A DNA stretch of 64,000 bases from contig QHZD01000024.1 in assembly GCA_003225315.1 (NCBI GenBank), positions 62,001-126,000 on the forward strand, given 5' to 3'. The position numbers and the translations under genes were made by a program. The DNA comes from Acidobacteriota bacterium. GTDB lineage: Bacteria > Acidobacteriota > Terriglobia > Acidiferrales > UBA7541. Positions 31,711 through 42,800 of the stretch are shown here, piece after piece; positions within the stretch are counted from its first letter, which is position 1, and the number at the start of each line of letters is the position of its first letter. The notes under the pieces are model-generated. The model saw only the letters and a program-made list of their open reading frames with translations, was not told the DNA's origin and ran no database searches.

Positions 31711-34320
31711 TCAGTGACTCCGCGACGCGCTTAGTAAATTGACGAATAGCCGGTAAGCACCAGGAACGCCTTCCGGCAATTGACGGAAGAAGGCGAGTCC
31801 CGTGTAGATGTAGGCGCCCTTGCCGATGTGCGTGTAGACAAGCCCGCCATTGAGTTCCGGCTCGCCGGGATCGTGCATGCCGAGGAGCGGCGTGTACTTG
31901 GAGTCGAATTCGGTCCAGAAGTAAAGGCCGCGCTCCTGCGTCCACCCTTTGAAGTCGTCCTGGGTAATCTTGTTCGGCTGACTAAGGAGCGGATCATTCG
32001 GTTTCAGGAATTTCACGGGGGAATTCTCATCCGTGATGCGCGGCAAGGGGCGAACGACTGGGGGCGTTCCTTCTTTTGCAGGCGGAAGCGGCGGTGAGAT
32101 CAAAGCAGGATACGGCGCGTACTGAAATTTGTCCCACGCGAACTCCCTCTGGTATTGCACCACGAGCGTTCCGCCCCTGGAAACGTAATCCAGCAGCCGC
32201 TGGTTTGCCCCCGCCAATTCGGGCCGAAGTTCGTAGGCGCGCACGCCGATCACGATCGCGTTGAAGGGGGATAAGTCGCGGAACGCTAGGGCCACGGCGT
32301 CCAGCATTTCCACGTGAATGCCCAGACGCTGCAGCGCTTCGGGCACAGGTTCGCTTTCCGCCGTGACGTAGCCGACGCGGAGGTTCTCCGGAACAATCAC
32401 GTCAAACACGTGCACGGCGCAGAGGGCCGGCTCGCTCCAAAGCTGTGTCGGCAGCGTCGGCAGTGGTTCCAGGGAAGTAGTGAATTTCTCCGCTTTTTCG
32501 CCGCGCGCGCGGTTGGCCGGACGTTCTACGTACGCCGCAATCTTGAAGTTCCCCTTTGCGACCCGTTGTGGCGGAGTCACTGTAAGCCGGGCATAGTGGT
32601 CGCCCGCGCCATCAAATTTCAGGGGCACGGCCGCGCCTGCTTTCCATCCGCGCGGCGCAGTCAGACCCGCACGAACTTCTGTCGGTTGTGTTGCGTAGGA
32701 ATGCATGCGCAGCAATACATCGAACGGTTTGCTCCGCTTGGCTGCGATTTCGATTGCTTGCTTGGGCTCGACCGCCAGCGTATAAGCCGGAACGATTCGC
32801 AAGGGCACGCGATCCGCGCGAGTCGAAGTCGCGCGGAGTCGTACAGCCGGTACGGTGACCGCGAACGTATAGCCATCGACCACAACTTCCTGGCTGGCGA
32901 TCACGAGCGGTGGAAGTTCCGCCAGTAACGCCGCAGCGGGAGGCGGTGTGCGCAGAGGATTCGGCCCGGCAGAAACTGTAAAACGAATGGCTCCGCCGGT
33001 TTGGGGCTCTTCATTCGTGACACTCCAATCGGAAGGAAGCATTAGCGCGGGCTTCTTGAAGTCTCCCGTGATTTCACCGCGACGATGAGTATCAACGCGG
33101 ACCGTGAACGTTTCGCCAGAGACAAGTTCGCTGCGATCGGCGAGCGCGTCCAATCGCAGCCCTGTGGCGAGAGCTAACGCTGCATCTATCTTTTCTCGTT
33201 TCCGCTTCAGGCTTCGCGCGAGGGACGCGACGGGAGCTGGAACTCGGTTCGAATTCGAAGGCATGGGCACTTCATTGATTTTTCTGCCCGCGGCAACGAG
33301 GGAATCGGCGGCCGCTTTCCAATCCAGCCGCAGAGCCGCGTCGCGAGCCGCCACCAGCGCGGCATCCACGGTTCGCATGAGCGGGTCCACGCCCATGTTG
33401 CCAATCTCGTAGTCCTCGTCCAAGGGGCCGAGCGGCTGAGCCAAAAGTGCGGGATCGAGTTGACCGCCGTCCTCGCGCTGGAGGGCGACGGCGCGCCGCA
33501 GAAACGGCGAGCCCAAAAATCCGGTGATCCCTTGCGTGCGATGATTGGCGAACGCGTCGAGCCCGATTTCACGCCAGGATTTCCCATAGAGTGACGAAAT
33601 GTCATCGAGGGGGAGCATGTAACCCTTGGGGGATTCGCTGCGGTCGAGGTCCAGGACAACCACCGGCTTGCGGTCGCCCCATGGTGCCGAGTCCGGATCT
33701 TCCTGGGGAGAGCCGTGCAGCTTGAAAGAAGCGTCGGCCGCGAGCTGTACGGCCTTGGGCGTGAGCAATCCTGCGGCTTGATGATGGCCGTGGCCTCCGT
33801 GCACGCCGCCCCAGCCGTTAATTACAACAGTGGGGCGGAAGCTGCGGATCACGCGGACCATATCTTCGACGACCTGATCGCCCCAGACCCGTTCCGTTTC
33901 CTCCGGCGTTTTCGAGAAGCCAAAATCTTTGGCTCGCGTGAAGTAGAGCCGCACGCCGTAGCCGCGTGTAGCCGCCAGCAATTCCTGTGTGCGGATCAAT
34001 CCGAGTTGTGGCGCTTGTTCGGGCCCAAGGTCGTTCTGTCCGCCCTCGCCGCGCGTGAGGGAAAGCAGAGCGACATCAGCATGAAGCCCGCGGGCAAGGT
34101 AAGTGAGCACAGCGCCGCTCTCGTCGTCCGGATGAGCTGTCACGTAGAGGATGCGTGTGGTGACGCGAGCCTTCTCGATCGCCTCGACGGTTTCCGGCAA
34201 ACCTGGGCCCGTACCCGGCGCCGGAGGAAATTGGGCGTAACTCCGCGTACCGAATAGACATACCAACCCGACTACGACACCGTACATTCGTCTCTTCACT
34301 GAGTTCTCCGAAAAACGCAT
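31711..34320 (-). CDS. Exported PIG-L (LmbE-like) deacetylase, multidomain
   Basis: Large exported zinc hydrolase of 869 residues. Seen: signal peptide (1-29), the PIG-L motif AHPDDE at residues 62-67 (two metal ligands) with a downstream His cluster GGHGHHQAAG, both expected for N-acetyl-glycan deacetylases. Residues about 390-620 look like beta-sandwich domains, and the C-terminal 250 residues (GVRAYELRPELAGANQRLLDYVSRGG, in part AYELRPEL; PLLGMHDPGEPELNGG; GKGAYIYTGLAFFRQLP) resemble a GATase1/ThuA-like domain without a visible catalytic triad. The APC permease gene lies 25 nt upstream on the same strand. It probably acts on acetylated sugars or glycolipids outside the cytoplasm. Confidence 0.85.
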   Translation of the reverse strand: MRFSENSVKRRMYGVVVGLVCLFGTRSYAQFPPAPGTGPGLPETVEAIEKARVTTRILYVTAHPDDESGAVLTYLARGLHADVALLSLTRGEGGQNDLGPEQAPQLGLIRTQELLAATRGYGVRLYFTRAKDFGFSKTPEETERVWGDQVVEDMVRVIRSFRPTVVINGWGGVHGGHGHHQAAGLLTPKAVQLAADASFKLHGSPQEDPDSAPWGDRKPVVVLDLDRSESPKGYMLPLDDISSLYGKSWREIGLDAFANHRTQGITGFLGSPFLRRAVALQREDGGQLDPALLAQPLGPLDEDYEIGNMGVDPLMRTVDAALVAARDAALRLDWKAAADSLVAAGRKINEVPMPSNSNRVPAPVASLARSLKRKREKIDAALALATGLRLDALADRSELVSGETFTVRVDTHRRGEITGDFKKPALMLPSDWSVTNEEPQTGGAIRFTVSAGPNPLRTPPPAAALLAELPPLVIASQEVVVDGYTFAVTVPAVRLRATSTRADRVPLRIVPAYTLAVEPKQAIEIAAKRSKPFDVLLRMHSYATQPTEVRAGLTAPRGWKAGAAVPLKFDGAGDHYARLTVTPPQRVAKGNFKIAAYVERPANRARGEKAEKFTTSLEPLPTLPTQLWSEPALCAVHVFDVIVPENLRVGYVTAESEPVPEALQRLGIHVEMLDAVALAFRDLSPFNAIVIGVRAYELRPELAGANQRLLDYVSRGGTLVVQYQREFAWDKFQYAPYPALISPPLPPAKEGTPPVVRPLPRITDENSPVKFLKPNDPLLSQPNKITQDDFKGWTQERGLYFWTEFDSKYTPLLGMHDPGEPELNGGLVYTHIGKGAYIYTGLAFFRQLPEGVPGAYRLFVNLLSASRSH

Positions 34321-34345
34321 TTCGCTACCGCGGGATCTCCCGCTT

Positions 34346-35743
34346 CTATCTGAAGCTTTTCGTGATTCGCCAGTTATGGTCGCCTGTCACTACCTTCCCA
34401 AACGGCCACTGCTTTCTGTCCCAGGACCAGACCAGAAACGCAACCACGCCGAGTGCTATCTGAAGCAAGCCCCATTTTCGCACCGGACCGGTTCTCCAAA
34501 AAAGCCAGAACCAGCCGATCATCGTCAATACTGCGGGCACCGGATAAAGCCACATCTTGAACGGAAAACGTTCCGGACCCCACCTGCTCCGCAGCAACAT
34601 CACTCCAGCCGCTTGACCGATAAACTGGACAATCAGTCGTACCGCCAGAATTCCCACGATAGTTGTCTGCAAATTCAACTTCACACTAAACAAGAATGCC
34701 AATCCTCCCAGAACCAAAAGAGAAACGTGGGGAAAGTGCTTCGTGGGGTGTACGCGAGCAAAGACAGGGAAAAAGTTGTTGTCCAAGGCAGCCGAATAGG
34801 GGACTCGTGAAGCACCCAGCAAAACCGAGAAAACGGAAGCAAGCGCCACCCACAAGATCATGCCCGTCGCAATCTTGGCGGCTGTAGCTCCGTAAAGCCT
34901 TTCGACAAATAGACTGGCCAGGAACCTGGAGTCCTGTGCCTCGCGCCACGGCACCACGCCGAGGATGCTCGTTTGCATTGCCAGATAAAGGATGGCGATC
35001 CCCAGCACCGAAAGAAAAATCCCGCGTGGAATATTTTTTTCGGGGTCCTTGATCTCGCCGCCGAGATGGCAAATGTTGTAGTAGCCCCAATAGCTGTAGA
35101 TCGTGCTTACCATCGCGGACCCGAGGCCCGCGAACCATACCCACGACAAATTGAAGGCGCCACGAGGAAAATCAAACGCGATGCTGGAGTTGAAATGCGT
35201 GGCTCCTCCCCAGATTAGCCAAAGCATCGTTCCGATGACCCCGATCCACAGGAGAACGGAGATTTTCCCGATCGTTCCAATGCGCCGGTAAAGTAAAACA
35301 ACCAGGAAAAGGACCAGTCCGCCTGAAATTGCTTTATGCTCGGCCGTCGTCAATGGATGAAGATACTCCGCGTAGTTCGCGAATCCGATCGACGCCGACG
35401 CGACGGAAAGTGGCACGTGTAGGAATGTTTGCCACACAAACAGGAATGACATGAGCCGACCCCAGCGCTGCGGCCCATATGCCTCCCGCAGGAACACATA
35501 AGTTCCGCCCGCCTTTGGCATTGCCGCGCCAAGTTCGGACCATACGAAAGCATCCAGGGTAGCCAGGACCGCTCCCAGCAGCCAGGCAATCAGCGCCTGC
35601 GGCCCGCCCATTGCCCGAATCACCAGGGAACTGACCACGAACGGTCCGATCCCCACAATCTCGATCATGTTCAGGGCAACGGCTTCTTTCAGTCCCAAAC
35701 TGCGTTCCAGGCCGGGGCTTGCCGTATTGTTATCTGCTTTCAC
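34346..35743 (-). CDS. APC family amino-acid permease
   Basis: Cytoplasmic-membrane transporter of 465 residues with 12 predicted helices. Seen: the helix-1 glycine-rich break EIVGIGPFVVSS (APC substrate-binding unwound segment), PKAGGTYVFLREAYGP in helix 2/3, YWGYYNICHLGGEIKDPEKNIPRGI (quoted in part: LGGEIKDPEKNIP), and GASRVPYSAALDNNFFP. It is most similar in pattern to the amino-acid/polyamine LAT-like group. It sits 25 nt upstream of the PIG-L gene and may be cotranscribed. Substrate unknown. Confidence 0.9.
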   Translation of the reverse strand: MKADNNTASPGLERSLGLKEAVALNMIEIVGIGPFVVSSLVIRAMGGPQALIAWLLGAVLATLDAFVWSELGAAMPKAGGTYVFLREAYGPQRWGRLMSFLFVWQTFLHVPLSVASASIGFANYAEYLHPLTTAEHKAISGGLVLFLVVLLYRRIGTIGKISVLLWIGVIGTMLWLIWGGATHFNSSIAFDFPRGAFNLSWVWFAGLGSAMVSTIYSYWGYYNICHLGGEIKDPEKNIPRGIFLSVLGIAILYLAMQTSILGVVPWREAQDSRFLASLFVERLYGATAAKIATGMILWVALASVFSVLLGASRVPYSAALDNNFFPVFARVHPTKHFPHVSLLVLGGLAFLFSVKLNLQTTIVGILAVRLIVQFIGQAAGVMLLRSRWGPERFPFKMWLYPVPAVLTMIGWFWLFWRTGPVRKWGLLQIALGVVAFLVWSWDRKQWPFGKVVTGDHNWRITKSFR

Positions 35744-35894
35744 GGGTCCGCCGAGAATAACAAAAGCGCGGCGCGCTACCTAACCCGATTCCTTACACGC
35801 AAAAACCATTTCGGTTTGCAACTCTACTTGAACAGCTTAAACTCTTCCGGCGCAGAGCTTGAACCGGCGCAATTCTCTTTCTCGGACGGGGACG

Positions 35895-36848
35895 ATGAAT
35901 TTATTGCAGACGGCCCGGCGCTTCGGCATGGCTTGCCTGCTGTTACTGGCGCCAATTTCCTCTTCCGCGCGCGCTTCGAGTCTCACTCTGCCGCCGGAGA
36001 CGGCTACCATCCTCGACAAGATTTATTCCTTCGACCTCCAGGGAGCCGTCGAAGCCGCGCAGTACATGGAACAGGAACGGCCCAATCATCCTCTCGGATA
36101 TTTGCTGGAAACGGAAGCATTATGGTGGCGGATGTGGTGTACTTCTGCCGATTTCAAATATGGAATGAGCGATGCCCGGCGGCGGCCTAAGCTCGAGTCA
36201 GATAGGCACTATTTTGAATTGGCCGCCAAGGCTTTGTCGCTTGCGGAAGCGCAGAACAAGCAGGGTGAAACCGCGGAAATGCAATTCTATGCCGGTATGG
36301 CAGAAGCCGCTTTCGCAAGGCTTTACGCATTGCGCGGCGAAAATCGTAACACGGCCCGCTCCGGAGTGCGTGGGCGCGAGCATTTCCTCCGAGCCAAGAC
36401 TCTGGATACGGATCTCGTCGATGCCGACCTGGGTTTGGGACTTTATAACTATTACGTAGACACTCTGAGCTCACTCGCCAGGATCATGCGTTTTTTTATG
36501 GGCATCCCCGGCGGCTCAAAGCAAGACGGCGTGCGCCTGCTCGAACACGCCATGGCCCAGGGCGTTCTCACTTCAAACATCGCGCGCTTCTATCTCGCTC
36601 TGAACCTGCACCGTTACGATCAGCAATATGAAAAAGCCCTCGGCATTCTCGGCCCGCTTGCTGAAAAATATCCGACAAACCCGCTGTTTCAACTAGCGCG
36701 CGGCGACCTCTATGCCAAACTTGGCCGAAAGCAGCAAGCTCTCGCTTGTTATCGCGCCGCAAGCGCATTGCCGGTCCAGGATGCAGAGTGTCAGAATCAT
36801 ATTCATGAGCTGGCGCGCGTCTCGATTGCAGCGCTTGGTTCACAATAG
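35895..36848 (+). CDS. Exported TPR-like protein
   Basis: Protein of 317 residues. ATG at 35895 follows GGGGACG; twelve further upstream codons are possible but unsupported. Seen: signal peptide (FGMACLLLLAPISSSARAS), then helical repeats spaced about 34 residues: SFDLQGAVEAAQYMEQERPNHPLGYLLE, ADLGLGLYNYYVD, GVLTSNIARFYLALNLHRYDQQYEKAL and PLFQLARGDLYAKLGRKQQALACY (each read in part). These are degenerate tetratricopeptide motifs. Divergent from the APC permease. Likely a periplasmic protein-protein interaction scaffold. Confidence 0.75.
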   Translation: MNLLQTARRFGMACLLLLAPISSSARASSLTLPPETATILDKIYSFDLQGAVEAAQYMEQERPNHPLGYLLETEALWWRMWCTSADFKYGMSDARRRPKLESDRHYFELAAKALSLAEAQNKQGETAEMQFYAGMAEAAFARLYALRGENRNTARSGVRGREHFLRAKTLDTDLVDADLGLGLYNYYVDTLSSLARIMRFFMGIPGGSKQDGVRLLEHAMAQGVLTSNIARFYLALNLHRYDQQYEKALGILGPLAEKYPTNPLFQLARGDLYAKLGRKQQALACYRAASALPVQDAECQNHIHELARVSIAALGSQ

Positions 36849-37194
36849 CGAGGCCGCACCCGCGAAATCACAGCCGGCAAATTCTTGCAAAAGCTTCACG
36901 GCGGCCTTCTTCCCTCAACAGAAAAACTCCGGCATCCGCATTGACCGCATCCCCTTCCAGATGGTAATGATGTAGGGTTGCACGAGTCCACAGATTCGTG
37001 GCAAAGTGCGTCCTCACGCAGGGGTGGATACAAGCTGGGCGGCGTTCCCCGATTCCCGGCTTCGTCGCGGTCAACGCGCAGCACAAAATTGGCATCTCAC
37101 CGCCCGAAACTGCGCTGGCGCTACGGGCTCTCCCGTTTGCGCAGGCAAGTTGGCCCTGGCACTGCCGAGGGCCGTCAGAATTGAAGGAGTCTCA
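36849..37194. other. Intergenic region, nothing recognised
   Basis: 346 nt between the TPR gene and the lipoprotein gene. The frame that runs into the lipoprotein from 37006 has no ribosome-binding site and no protein character. Folding motifs of c-di-GMP, cobalamin and TPP riboswitches were looked for and not seen. Confidence 0.4.
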
Positions 37195-38736
37195 ATGAAG
37201 CAGTATTGGACAGCATTGGCTGTCGCACTTATGGCGATTTTCGCCGTAGCCGGCTGCAACGACTACGGCAACACGTTTCAGAACAACACGGGCGCCGGTC
37301 TCGCTTTTCTTTCACCTGCCCAGATGAGCGCTGGCAGCGTGGACTTTACTCTGACGGTAAATGGGCAGGGCTTTGTCCTAAAAACCGTTGTGCAATGGAA
37401 CGGTAAGCCCTTGGCGACTACGGTCCCGGTGGACAGCACAGGAGTCGCCCTCGGAAACATCGTCACAGCGACGGTTCCCGCGGCGCTGGTCGCCAAGCCC
37501 GGCGTTGCTACCATCATCACTGTGAATCCCGCATCCGGCGCGGGACAAAACGGCCTTTCCAATCCGCTCGCCTTTACCATCAATCCGCCGCCGAATCCTT
37601 TGCCCGGGCTCACTGGAATTAGTCCCGCGAGTGCGCCGGCAGGCAGCCCGTCATTCACGTTGATGCTCAATGGTTCTGGTTTCCTTCCTTCCACGGACCC
37701 CTCCGGCGGCTCACAAGTGAATTGGAGCGTCGGCGGAGCTCAGAGGAAGCTGACTGTCCTTACGGGAGCAACTTCCTCCCAGATTCAGGCGACCGTCACT
37801 TCCGACCTACTCGTCAATTCGGGATCGACAAACTTGACCGCGAGTGTGACGGTTTTCAATCCTCCGTCTCCCGCTCCGACGGGTTGCACAACGGCTTGCA
37901 CCGGCGGCGGCGGTGGTGGTTCGAGTGCGCCCGCAACTTTCTACATTTGCCCTTCGATCGGATGCCCACCAGGCACTCCGGCTAGCGTTCCAGCGGCGGC
38001 GCTTGTTGCCGAAGAGACTCCGGCGCTTAGTCTTGACGGGCGCTATGTTGCCTACACGGCGGTACAGAACGATCACGCCCAGGTTTTTCTGCGGGATACT
38101 TGTGAAGGCGCGGCATCTGCTTGCCAATCGCACACAACTCTTCTATCCACAGCGGCTGACGGCACTGCGGCAAACGACGATAGCCGCACGCCCTCGATGA
38201 GCTCCGACGGGCGATATGTGGCTTTCAGCTCGGTTGCGACGAACCTCGTGGAAAATGCCCCGCCGGGGCGGCAGATCTATCTGCTGGATACTTGTGCTGG
38301 TGCGGGAGATTCCTGCAAGCCGTCGACGCATCTGATTTCCACCGATGCGAACGGAGCATTGGTCGGAACGGAAAGCACTCTGCCTTCCGTCAGCGCTTCG
38401 GGGCGCTTTGTCGCGTTTCTGGCTGTCACTCCGAGCCATTCCGCGAATCAAGCTTCCGCGCAGTTGAAGACTTCCGCAAGCGGTACCAACAGCGGCTATC
38501 GCCAGGTGTTCATCCGTGACACGTGTATCGGCGCGACGAACTGCACTCCAAAGACGACCCGCATTTCGCTTCAGCCGGGTGATGGGACCGGAACCGCCGC
38601 AAGGCCCGCTGGCCCGGCGTTGAGCAGCAATGCCAATCACGTTGCCATTGTGGGCACAAACGCCGCCACTCTTTTTACGCGCTCGGTTGCCGTTGATGAC
38701 CGCGTATTTCTGGCAATCACAAATCAGCAGCACTGA
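37195..38736 (+). CDS. TIG-domain / beta-propeller lipoprotein
   Basis: Lipoprotein of 513 residues. ATG at 37195 has GGAG 5 nt upstream. Seen: a lipobox AVAGC with the modified Cys21, two IPT/TIG-like immunoglobulin folds (about 32-135, GLAFLSPAQMSAGSVDFTLTVNG in part FTLTVNGQGF; and 140-225, LTGISPASAPAGSPSFTL), a poly-glycine linker near 240, and four blades with the TolB/PD40-type phrase SMSSDGRYVAFSS or close variants, each followed by a Cys-containing loop (DTCEGAASACQS, DTCAGAGDSCK, DTCIGATNC). A surface protein, binding partner unknown. Convergent with glpX. Confidence 0.82.
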   Translation: MKQYWTALAVALMAIFAVAGCNDYGNTFQNNTGAGLAFLSPAQMSAGSVDFTLTVNGQGFVLKTVVQWNGKPLATTVPVDSTGVALGNIVTATVPAALVAKPGVATIITVNPASGAGQNGLSNPLAFTINPPPNPLPGLTGISPASAPAGSPSFTLMLNGSGFLPSTDPSGGSQVNWSVGGAQRKLTVLTGATSSQIQATVTSDLLVNSGSTNLTASVTVFNPPSPAPTGCTTACTGGGGGGSSAPATFYICPSIGCPPGTPASVPAAALVAEETPALSLDGRYVAYTAVQNDHAQVFLRDTCEGAASACQSHTTLLSTAADGTAANDDSRTPSMSSDGRYVAFSSVATNLVENAPPGRQIYLLDTCAGAGDSCKPSTHLISTDANGALVGTESTLPSVSASGRFVAFLAVTPSHSANQASAQLKTSASGTNSGYRQVFIRDTCIGATNCTPKTTRISLQPGDGTGTAARPAGPALSSNANHVAIVGTNAATLFTRSVAVDDRVFLAITNQQH

Positions 38737-38757
38737 CCGGATTCCTGAAATTGCTTT

Positions 38758-39744
38758 TTAGTTAAACCGCACCTTGATATCCGGGCGCTTCTCCAGGTGT
38801 ACAGAATCGATAAAGCGCACCTGCCGTTCATCCAGCGTCAAAATCATGGAGCTGGTGCGCACGCCTTCCCCGAAAAACCGCACGCCCTTCAGCAAGTTTC
38901 CATCCGTCACGCCCGTGCATGCGAAAATCATTTTCTTTCCAGGCGCCAGATCTTCCGTGTCGTAAATCCGCTTCGTGTCTTTCACGCCCATTTTTGTCAG
39001 ACGTTCCGCGTGCTCCGGCTTGCTCACTACCAGCCGCGCAAGAATCTGCCCGTTCAGGCAGCGTAGCGCCGCCGCCGTCAGCACGCCCTCCGGCGCGCCG
39101 CCCGTGCCCATCACTGCGTGTACGCCCGTGCCCACGACCGAGACCGAAATTCCCGCCGAGAGATCGCCATCCCCAATCAGCCGGATGCGCGCGCCCGCCG
39201 TGCGTATCTCCTCTATCAGTTTTTCGTGGCGTGGACGGTCCAGTACGATCACCACGAGATCCTCAACATCGCGGTCCAGCCGCTTGGCGATGGCCTTCAA
39301 GTTGTCCGCCACCGGCGCATCCAGGTCCACCGCGCCTTTGCACGACGGACCCACTACGAGTTTTTCCATGTACAGGTCCGGCGCGTGCAGCAACCCCCCA
39401 CGCTCGCTCGCCGCCAGCACGGCAATCGCGTTCGCGGCGCCGGTCGCGCACAGGTTCGTGCCTTCCAGCGGATCCACCGCGATGTCCACTTGCGGAAATA
39501 AAGCCTTCGGCGCGTGTGTCCCCAGTCCGACCTTTTCACCGATGTACAGCATCGGCGCCTCATCGCGCTCGCCTTCGCCAATCACAATCGTTCCGTCAAT
39601 CTCCACCGAGTCCATCGTTTTGCGCATTGCCTCCACGGCCATTTCATCGGCATGGTGCCGGTCGCCGAATCCCATCGTACGAGCCGCCGCAATCGCCGCG
39701 TTTTCCACCACACGCAAAAAATCCAGGCTCAGTTGTTCTTCCAT
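38758..39744 (-). CDS. glpX: Class II fructose-1,6-bisphosphatase
   Basis: Hydrolyses fructose-1,6-bisphosphate to fructose-6-phosphate (gluconeogenesis), metal dependent. 328 residues, the normal length. Seen: [18 protein letters not shown] (metal and substrate loop, quoted in part [11 protein letters not shown]), [29 protein letters not shown], the [20 protein letters not shown] region (in part [10 protein letters not shown]), and [13 protein letters not shown]. The ATG is preceded by GAGGAG. It stands alone and converges on the lipoprotein gene. Confidence 0.95.
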   Translation of the reverse strand: MEEQLSLDFLRVVENAAIAAARTMGFGDRHHADEMAVEAMRKTMDSVEIDGTIVIGEGERDEAPMLYIGEKVGLGTHAPKALFPQVDIAVDPLEGTNLCATGAANAIAVLAASERGGLLHAPDLYMEKLVVGPSCKGAVDLDAPVADNLKAIAKRLDRDVEDLVVIVLDRPRHEKLIEEIRTAGARIRLIGDGDLSAGISVSVVGTGVHAVMGTGGAPEGVLTAAALRCLNGQILARLVVSKPEHAERLTKMGVKDTKRIYDTEDLAPGKKMIFACTGVTDGNLLKGVRFFGEGVRTSSMILTLDERQVRFIDSVHLEKRPDIKVRFN

Positions 39745-39887
39745 CCGTCGCTCTCCTCAAATTCACCTGCCGTCGGCGGCCAATCATAGGCTAATTGGCC
39801 GGTATCGTCGACATGCAAGCGATACGGTTGCACCCTCTCGAAAAACAGTCTATAAAATCCCCCGCGATCGCTTCGCCCTGAGGTGTC

Positions 39888-42800
39888 ATGATGCGCAGTT
39901 TGCTTGGCGTTTTTCTCTCATTGTGTTTCCTCGCTTCCACTACCTTCGCCCAATCCAACCCGTGTTCCCTAAGCAACCACACGGAATACACCAACAAAAT
40001 CAAAGAGTTCACTACCGAATCCTTCTTCAGCACAGAACTCGTCGACCATCTGCCTTTCAGTTCCTGCGTCCCCGCACCCGACGCATCACTCCATCACATC
40101 GTGGGAGCGCCCGATGTTCTCGATTACACCAAAAACATCAACGCTTATTTCCGGCTCCTCGCCAACAAGAGCCCCAGGGTGAAGGTCTGGAGCATAGGCA
40201 CGTCCGAAGAAGGCCGCGAGATGCTCGTCGCCGCCGTTTCCGACGAAGCCAATCTCGCAAGACTCGATCGCTACAAAGAAATTACCGCTCGCCTCGCCGA
40301 CCCTCGTGGCCTTAGTGAAGCCGAAGCGCAAAAGCTGATCGCTGAAGGCAAACCCATCTACTGGGCTGACGGAAGCATCCATTCACCGGAAACCGGCTCT
40401 CCTGAAATGCTTATGGAGCTTGCTTACCGTCTCGCCGTGGAAGACACGCCCTTCATTCAAGAAATCCGCCGCGATGCCATCGTGCTGATCACTCCCATCG
40501 TCGAAACCGACGGCCACGACCGCATGGTGGACATCTATATGCAGCACAAGAAACACCCGGACCAGCCTCCGTATCCCCTTATCTGGTGGGGACACTACGT
40601 TTCCCATGACAACAACCGCGACAATCTCGGCGTCAGCCTCGCGCTTTCCCGCAACATGCTCAAGACGTACCTCGACTGGCATCCCACCGTCATGCACGAC
40701 CTCCATGAGTCCGTCCCTTATCTCTACATCATGACCGGCACCGGTCCATACAACGCCTGGCTTGATCCCATCGTCATCAGCGAATGGCAGGAGATGGCCT
40801 ACCACGAAATTGAAGAGATGACCAAGCGCGGGGTCATCGGCGTATGGACGCACGGCTTCTACGACGGTTGGGCCCCCAACTATCTGCTGTCCATCGCCAA
40901 CAATCACAACTCCATCGGCCGCTTCTATGAAACTTTCGGCAATGGCGGCGCCGACACGCGCGTCCGCACGCTTCGCCCGACCGATACCAGTCGCGAGTGG
41001 TATCGTCCCAATCCCCCACTCCCTAAGGTGAAATGGTCCGCTCGCGACAATATCAACATGCAGGAGAGCGCCATTCTCTTCGGCATGAACAACCTGGCCT
41101 CCAACGGCCAGAAGTTTCTCAACAACTTTTATTTGAAGAGCAAGCGCTCTATTGCGAAAGCCCGCACCGAAGGCCCTGCGGCCTGGGTCTTTCCCGCGGA
41201 CGACCCGCGCCCCACCGAACAGGCCAGCTTCTTGAATCTTCTGGAACTCCAGGGCGTCGAAGTTCACCGCCTCGAAAAAGAATTGCGCATCCCGGCAGCG
41301 CAGACCAGCCAGGAATCCGCCGGCGACAAAGATAAAGAAAAATCGGCGGAGAAATCCGATGCCGCCGCCAAACCGAAAGAAGAAAAGAAACCCACGGAAA
41401 CTGTCATCCCCGTCGGCAGCTACGTCGTGCGTATGGACCAGCCTTACAGCCGCCTCGCCGATATGACTCTCGACACCCAGTATTACAGCCCGCGCGATCC
41501 TCGTTCCTATGACGACACCGGTTGGACCCTCGGTGCGTTGCGCAATGTAAAGACCACCCGCGTCACCGATCTCTCCATCCTCAACGCCGCCATGCAAAAA
41601 ATGGGCAGGGTCGATCCGCCGGGTGGAATTGATGGACAGGGCAAAACTTTTGTCATCCAGCACAACACAGAAAATATTCTCGCGTCGCTGCGCTTTCGCC
41701 TCGCCAGCGTCGCCATGGACGCCGCGGAAGATTCCTTCGAAGCCGACGGCATCAAATTCAAAGCCGGTTCATTGATCATTCGCAACGCTGATCGCTCTCA
41801 ACTCGAAGAAGCGGCGAAGGATCTCGGAATCAAACTCCATTCCACCAATGCCACACTGAGCGTCAAGACGCATCCGCTTGCCACTCCGCGCATCGCTCTC
41901 GTCCACAATTGGCAGAACACGCAAAACGACGGGTGGTTCCGCATTTCCATGGATGAGCTGAAAGTCCCTTACACGTACGCAGCCGATACGTGGCTGCGCG
42001 AAACCACGAACCTCCGCGAAAAGTTTGACGTGATCATCCTTCCTCCCATGGGCGGAGGCGGCCCCGCTGGCCTGAGCGCCGTGCTGCGCGGGTTGCCAAT
42101 ACGCGGCGATCCGCATCCCTGGAAAAATTCCGCCGAGACTCCCAACTTTGTGGCCCCTGGTCTGGACTCCACTGACGATATTCGCGGCGGGCTCGGCTAT
42201 CAGGGCCTTGCAAATCTCGAGCGCTTCGTCCGTGAGGGCGGCTTGCTCATCGCCGTGCAAACCAGCGCCTCGATCCCCGTCGCCGGCGGCATGACGGAAA
42301 TGGTGAATGTTTCAGATGCTCGCGCCATGCAAGCGCCCGGCAGTGTGGTGCTCTCCACCATCGACGACAAGAAAAGCCCCATCATCTACGGCTACGACGA
42401 TAAGCTGTATGTTTATTTCCGCGCTGGTCCTGTCATCACTGTCGGCGGCAACTTCAGCGGCCCGGGTGGTGGGAGTGGACCCGACGAAGGCGCCGCCGGT
42501 TCCGGCCGTTCCAGCGGTCGGGGCACCGCCGCCGATCCCGACGTCATCCAGGCCCGTTCCTACGAGCCTCCGGAAAAACCTGTCAAACGCACTCCCCACG
42601 AGCAAGAACTCTACGTTCCCGAAGATTTGCCGGACTTTGCCCGCTTTGCGATTCCACCAAAGGACCAGCAGCCGCGCGTCGTCCTTCGCTTCGCCGCCGA
42701 AAAAGACTTGCTTCTCAGCGGCATGATCACCGGCGGCAACGAAATCGCCGAAAAGCCCGCTGTCGTGGACGTTCCCCACGGCAAGGGCCACGTCGTCCTC

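Noticed and set aside
36849-37194. A riboswitch upstream of the TIG lipoprotein gene
   Set aside because: No helix arrangement or conserved core of the common classes could be seen; only a weak similarity to c-di-GMP-I sequence phrases.
40383-41663. A 426-codon frame antisense to the M14 peptidase
   Set aside because: Same reason: a GC-bias shadow of a gene with clear zinc motifs and a signal peptide.
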